Assembly (NCBI RefSeq): GCF_003054285.1
Contig: NZ_QBKS01000002.1
Coordinates: 620,001-684,000, forward strand
Direction of reading: 5' to 3'
Source of the DNA: Litoreibacter ponti
GTDB lineage: Bacteria; Pseudomonadota; Alphaproteobacteria; Rhodobacterales; Rhodobacteraceae
Length of the DNA stretch: 64,000 bases
Positions 61,631 to 64,000 of the stretch are shown piece after piece. A model generated the notes under the pieces. That model did not search any database. It worked only from the letters and a program-made list of their open reading frames with translations, and was not told the DNA's origin. Position 1 is the stretch's first letter. Each line of letters opens with the position of its first letter. Both the position numbers and the translations under genes were made by a program.

Positions 61631-63739
61631 ATGTTGGGAGGCACTTCTTTACGCGCTTGCGCCGCCGCTTATGTTCTGTGGCTGAGTTGCGTTTGGGCGG
61701 CCATAGCAGAACCGTTGCCTCGTGACGTGCTGGAGCCCTACATCGTGCCGCCCATGTCCTTGGGTGAACAGTTGAACGATCAGGGCGTGTGGCAATTGCT
61801 CAATTCTGGTGGTGCGGAGGCCGGATTTGTCTTTGAAACGGAGCCGATGGCGCCGTTGCCCGGTTTCTCAGGTGCCGCGATCAACATGCTGGTGGTGCTG
61901 GATCTGGAGGGGCGGTTTCTGGATGTTCAGCTGATCTCCCATAACGAGCCGATTTTTGTCTCGGGCCTGCCGGAGAAACTGTTCTTCGACTTTTTCAAAC
62001 AATATCGCGGGCATTCGATCTCGGACACGCTGGTGGTTGGCTCGCCCTATGGTGCGGGAGGGAACGGGTCCGCCCTGGTCTATCTGGACGGAGTGACCAA
62101 AGGCACGGCCTCGATCCGAATTGCCCATGAGAGCATTCTGGCCGCGACCCTGAAAGTTGCCCGCGAGAAGATGGGCGGCATCTCGACCGGCCCGCCAGCC
62201 TATCCTGATCTGGACTACGTGGAAGAGCTGACCTGGGACGATCTGGTCGCCCAAGGGATCGTGACCCGCAAGACGGTGTTGAACCGCGAAATCGACGCTG
62301 CCTTCGACGGAACCCTATGGGAGGATGACGACCCTGAGGCAAAGGACAACCCTGACGACCCTTACATGGACTTATGGGTCGTGGATATCGGCGCGCCGTC
62401 GGTGGCCAGAGCCGTGCTCAGCAAAAGCGGCTTTAAGGAGTTGCAGGATTTCATGGAAATCTCCACCACGGACGAGCCGGTTCTGGTGGTGGAAACCGCG
62501 CGTCACGGTTTGGTGACCGAAGAATTCGTCCGCAACACGTCGCCCGATCTGATCAGTGCGGAACAGGGCGGCTTTCCCATCGCGTTTCGCGACTCGGACA
62601 TCTACATCGACCTCAACGAAAATGTTCCGGAGGCCTTGCATGACGCGGTCGATTTCGGGGCGGCTCTAATCCTGCGCACGGACCGACGCTTGGGCTTTGA
62701 TCCCACGGCGGACTGGACGTTGCGGATCAAGGCTTTGCGCGCGCATGGGTCATTTCAGCCGGAGCTTGGCTCGGTCAGTCTGGAGGTCCAGCACGTCACG
62801 CCGGATCGCTTTTACGCCAGGGTCGAGGCCGTCAATCCGACACCGCCCTGGGTGGATGCGCTGCGCAATCGGCAGGTCGATCTGATTGTGTTGGGGGTCT
62901 TTCTGGTCGGGCTGGTCGGACTTCTTGGCTTGCGGCTGAACAGGCTGGCGGGGCACCGGCACTTTACACCGATCCGTCTGGGCATTCTGGCTTTTGTCAC
63001 CGCATTCATCGGCTGGTGGGGGCAGGGGCAATTGTCGATTGCCACACCCTTGGCCGTAGCGCGTACTGCGATTGAAGGAGGCTCATATGCGTTCCTGCTT
63101 TATGATCCGTTTTCGCTGGCGATCTGGGCGGTGACGATCCTTGGCTTTGTGCTATGGGGCAGGGGCTTGTTCTGTGGCTGGCTTTGCCCATTTGGCGCGT
63201 TGCAGGAGTTCGCGCATCATATCGGCCGCCTGCTGCGCTTGCCGCAGATCGAGCCGTCGGCGGTATGGGATGACCGGCTGAAATGGATCAAATACGCGGT
63301 GCTCTTTGGTATGGTGGCCTTGCTGTTCACCGCACCGGCGCGGCTGGACAAGGCCATCGAGGTTGAGCCCTTCAAGACCGCGATCACCACCCTCTTCGTC
63401 CGCGAATGGTATTACGTGGCCTATGCGGTCGGCTTGCTTTTATCCTCCATGGTGCTCTTCAAAGGCTTCTGCCGCTATGTCTGCCCGCTGGGTGCCGTCA
63501 TGGCGATCGGCGGACTGCTGCGCGGGCGCAAATGGATCGAGCGGCGCGCGGAATGCGGCTCCCCCTGTCAGTTGTGTAAGGTGAAATGCAGCTATGGCGC
63601 GATTAAGAAAACGGGCGAGATACAGTATTCTGAGTGTTTTCAATGTCTCGACTGCGTCACCATTCACGACGATCAGACACAATGCGTGCCGCTGATATTG
63701 GCTGGCAAAGGTCGGTCCTTGGGGGTAGCCGCAGAATGA
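61631..63739 (+). CDS. nosR: NosR/NirI-family flavo-iron-sulfur membrane protein
   Basis: A 702-residue protein: signal peptide, periplasmic FMN-binding domain (about 90-170), further periplasmic region, then five to six membrane segments and ferredoxin-type clusters. The flavinylation motif is TKGTAS (T159 expected), comparable with SRATVT of known NosR proteins. Cysteine motifs are CGWLCPFGALQ, CRYVCPLGA, CGSPCQLCKVKC and CFQCLDC. It passes electrons to a periplasmic reductase such as NosZ. No nosZ is in the window. It overlaps the ApbE-like gene by four bases. Confidence 0.93.
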   Translation: MLGGTSLRACAAAYVLWLSCVWAAIAEPLPRDVLEPYIVPPMSLGEQLNDQGVWQLLNSGGAEAGFVFETEPMAPLPGFSGAAINMLVVLDLEGRFLDVQLISHNEPIFVSGLPEKLFFDFFKQYRGHSISDTLVVGSPYGAGGNGSALVYLDGVTKGTASIRIAHESILAATLKVAREKMGGISTGPPAYPDLDYVEELTWDDLVAQGIVTRKTVLNREIDAAFDGTLWEDDDPEAKDNPDDPYMDLWVVDIGAPSVARAVLSKSGFKELQDFMEISTTDEPVLVVETARHGLVTEEFVRNTSPDLISAEQGGFPIAFRDSDIYIDLNENVPEALHDAVDFGAALILRTDRRLGFDPTADWTLRIKALRAHGSFQPELGSVSLEVQHVTPDRFYARVEAVNPTPPWVDALRNRQVDLIVLGVFLVGLVGLLGLRLNRLAGHRHFTPIRLGILAFVTAFIGWWGQGQLSIATPLAVARTAIEGGSYAFLLYDPFSLAIWAVTILGFVLWGRGLFCGWLCPFGALQEFAHHIGRLLRLPQIEPSAVWDDRLKWIKYAVLFGMVALLFTAPARLDKAIEVEPFKTAITTLFVREWYYVAYAVGLLLSSMVLFKGFCRYVCPLGAVMAIGGLLRGRKWIERRAECGSPCQLCKVKCSYGAIKKTGEIQYSECFQCLDCVTIHDDQTQCVPLILAGKGRSLGVAAE

Positions 63740-64000
63740 CCTTCTCCCGCCGCCGCTTCCTGACGATTTCCGCTGCCGTTGCGCTGACACCGCGTTCTGC
63801 GTTTGCAGAACGCTGGCAGGGCCATGCGTTTGGCGCGGAGGTCTCATTGACCATTCGAGGTCCGAAGGAGGTCGCCGGGCCCGCATTGCAGGACGCTTTA
63901 TCGGCCCTTCGGGATGTCGAAAGGCTGTTCAGCCTGTATGATCCGGCATCGGACCTGTCGCGATTGAATGCGTACGGACGCTTGCACAATCCTGACGCGC
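63736..64000 (+). CDS. apbE: FAD:protein FMN transferase ApbE/NosX (cut by right edge)
   Basis: The first 88 residues are visible. A Tat-type signal (SRRRFLTISAAVAL) precedes RWQGHAFGAEVSLTIRG, and LFSLYDPASDLSRLN matches the ApbE core (usual: LFS.Y...S.ls.lN). ApbE attaches FMN covalently to threonine in proteins such as NosR, which is encoded directly before it and overlaps it by four bases, so T159 of NosR is the likely target. In Rhodobacterales the pair is also called NosR-NosX. Confidence 0.92.
   Translation, partial: MTFSRRRFLTISAAVALTPRSAFAERWQGHAFGAEVSLTIRGPKEVAGPALQDALSALRDVERLFSLYDPASDLSRLNAYGRLHNPDA

Noticed and set aside
1..64000. CRISPR arrays, rRNA genes and complete insertion sequences
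   Set aside because: No regularly spaced repeats, no rRNA-like stretches and no complete transposase gene with terminal repeats were seen.

Overview
The window reads as a high-GC alphaproteobacterial replicon, most likely a marine Rhodobacterales (Roseobacter-type) bacterium. The grounds are gene content and style: three TRAP transporter loci, a NasS/NasT-controlled assimilatory nitrate operon, a VPLPA-type sorting-tail protein, a Tad/Flp pilus operon, NosR/ApbE, and many operons joined by 4-base ATGA overlaps. No rRNA, tRNA or CRISPR array was found. The replicon type (chromosome or plasmid) cannot be decided, but a decayed plasmid replication initiator lies near the right end.

Layout. (1) 1-5823, minus: a likely D-amino-acid locus, with a FAD amino-acid dehydrogenase, a TRAP transporter (receptor, small and large membrane subunits), an Asp/Glu-racemase-family protein and a sensor kinase cut by the left edge. 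(2) 5882-9119: katG with a strong terminator, divergent from oxyR, with an OxyR-type palindrome over the oxyR start codon. (3) 9112-10431: a class III aminotransferase. (4) 10708-14823, plus: a TAXI-type TRAP system with a universal stress protein. (5) 15058-28884, minus: nitrate/nitrite assimilation (nasT, nasS, ANTAR-type leader, nitrate ABC transporter, nirB, nirD, nasA, a TrpD-like gene, cysG). (6) 29299-34951: a second TAXI TRAP system divergent from a marR-sulfatase pair. (7) 35306-43521: a regulatory and surface region with a VPLPA protein, a LuxR-type/hydrolase fusion, two small exported proteins, two tandem paralogous LuxR-type regulators and an acyl-CoA synthetase. (8) 44169-54056: Tad pilus genes with a divergent LuxR regulator and prepilin peptidase. 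(9) 54057-60757: a lower-GC mobile region with a dead integrase, a live integrase, AlpA, a toprim fragment, a DUF3987 protein, iteron-like repeats and a broken Rep gene. (10) 60758-64000: an orphan ABC permease divergent from nosR-apbE.

How it works together. The transporter loci couple uptake to catabolic enzymes (oxidase plus racemase, or sulfatase). Stem-loops commonly follow the binding-protein genes and the pilin gene, probably setting unequal expression within operons. The nitrate operon has a complete control circuit: NasS senses, NasT (ANTAR) binds RNA, and the leader carries two A1/G4 hexaloop hairpins followed by a terminator. The most unusual signals are the two LuxR paralogs sharing one reading frame across a single TAA, and the layered remains of mobile DNA between 54.4 and 60.7 kb, two of which (a 5'-open reading frame and the Rep gene) are not visible as ordinary open reading frames.
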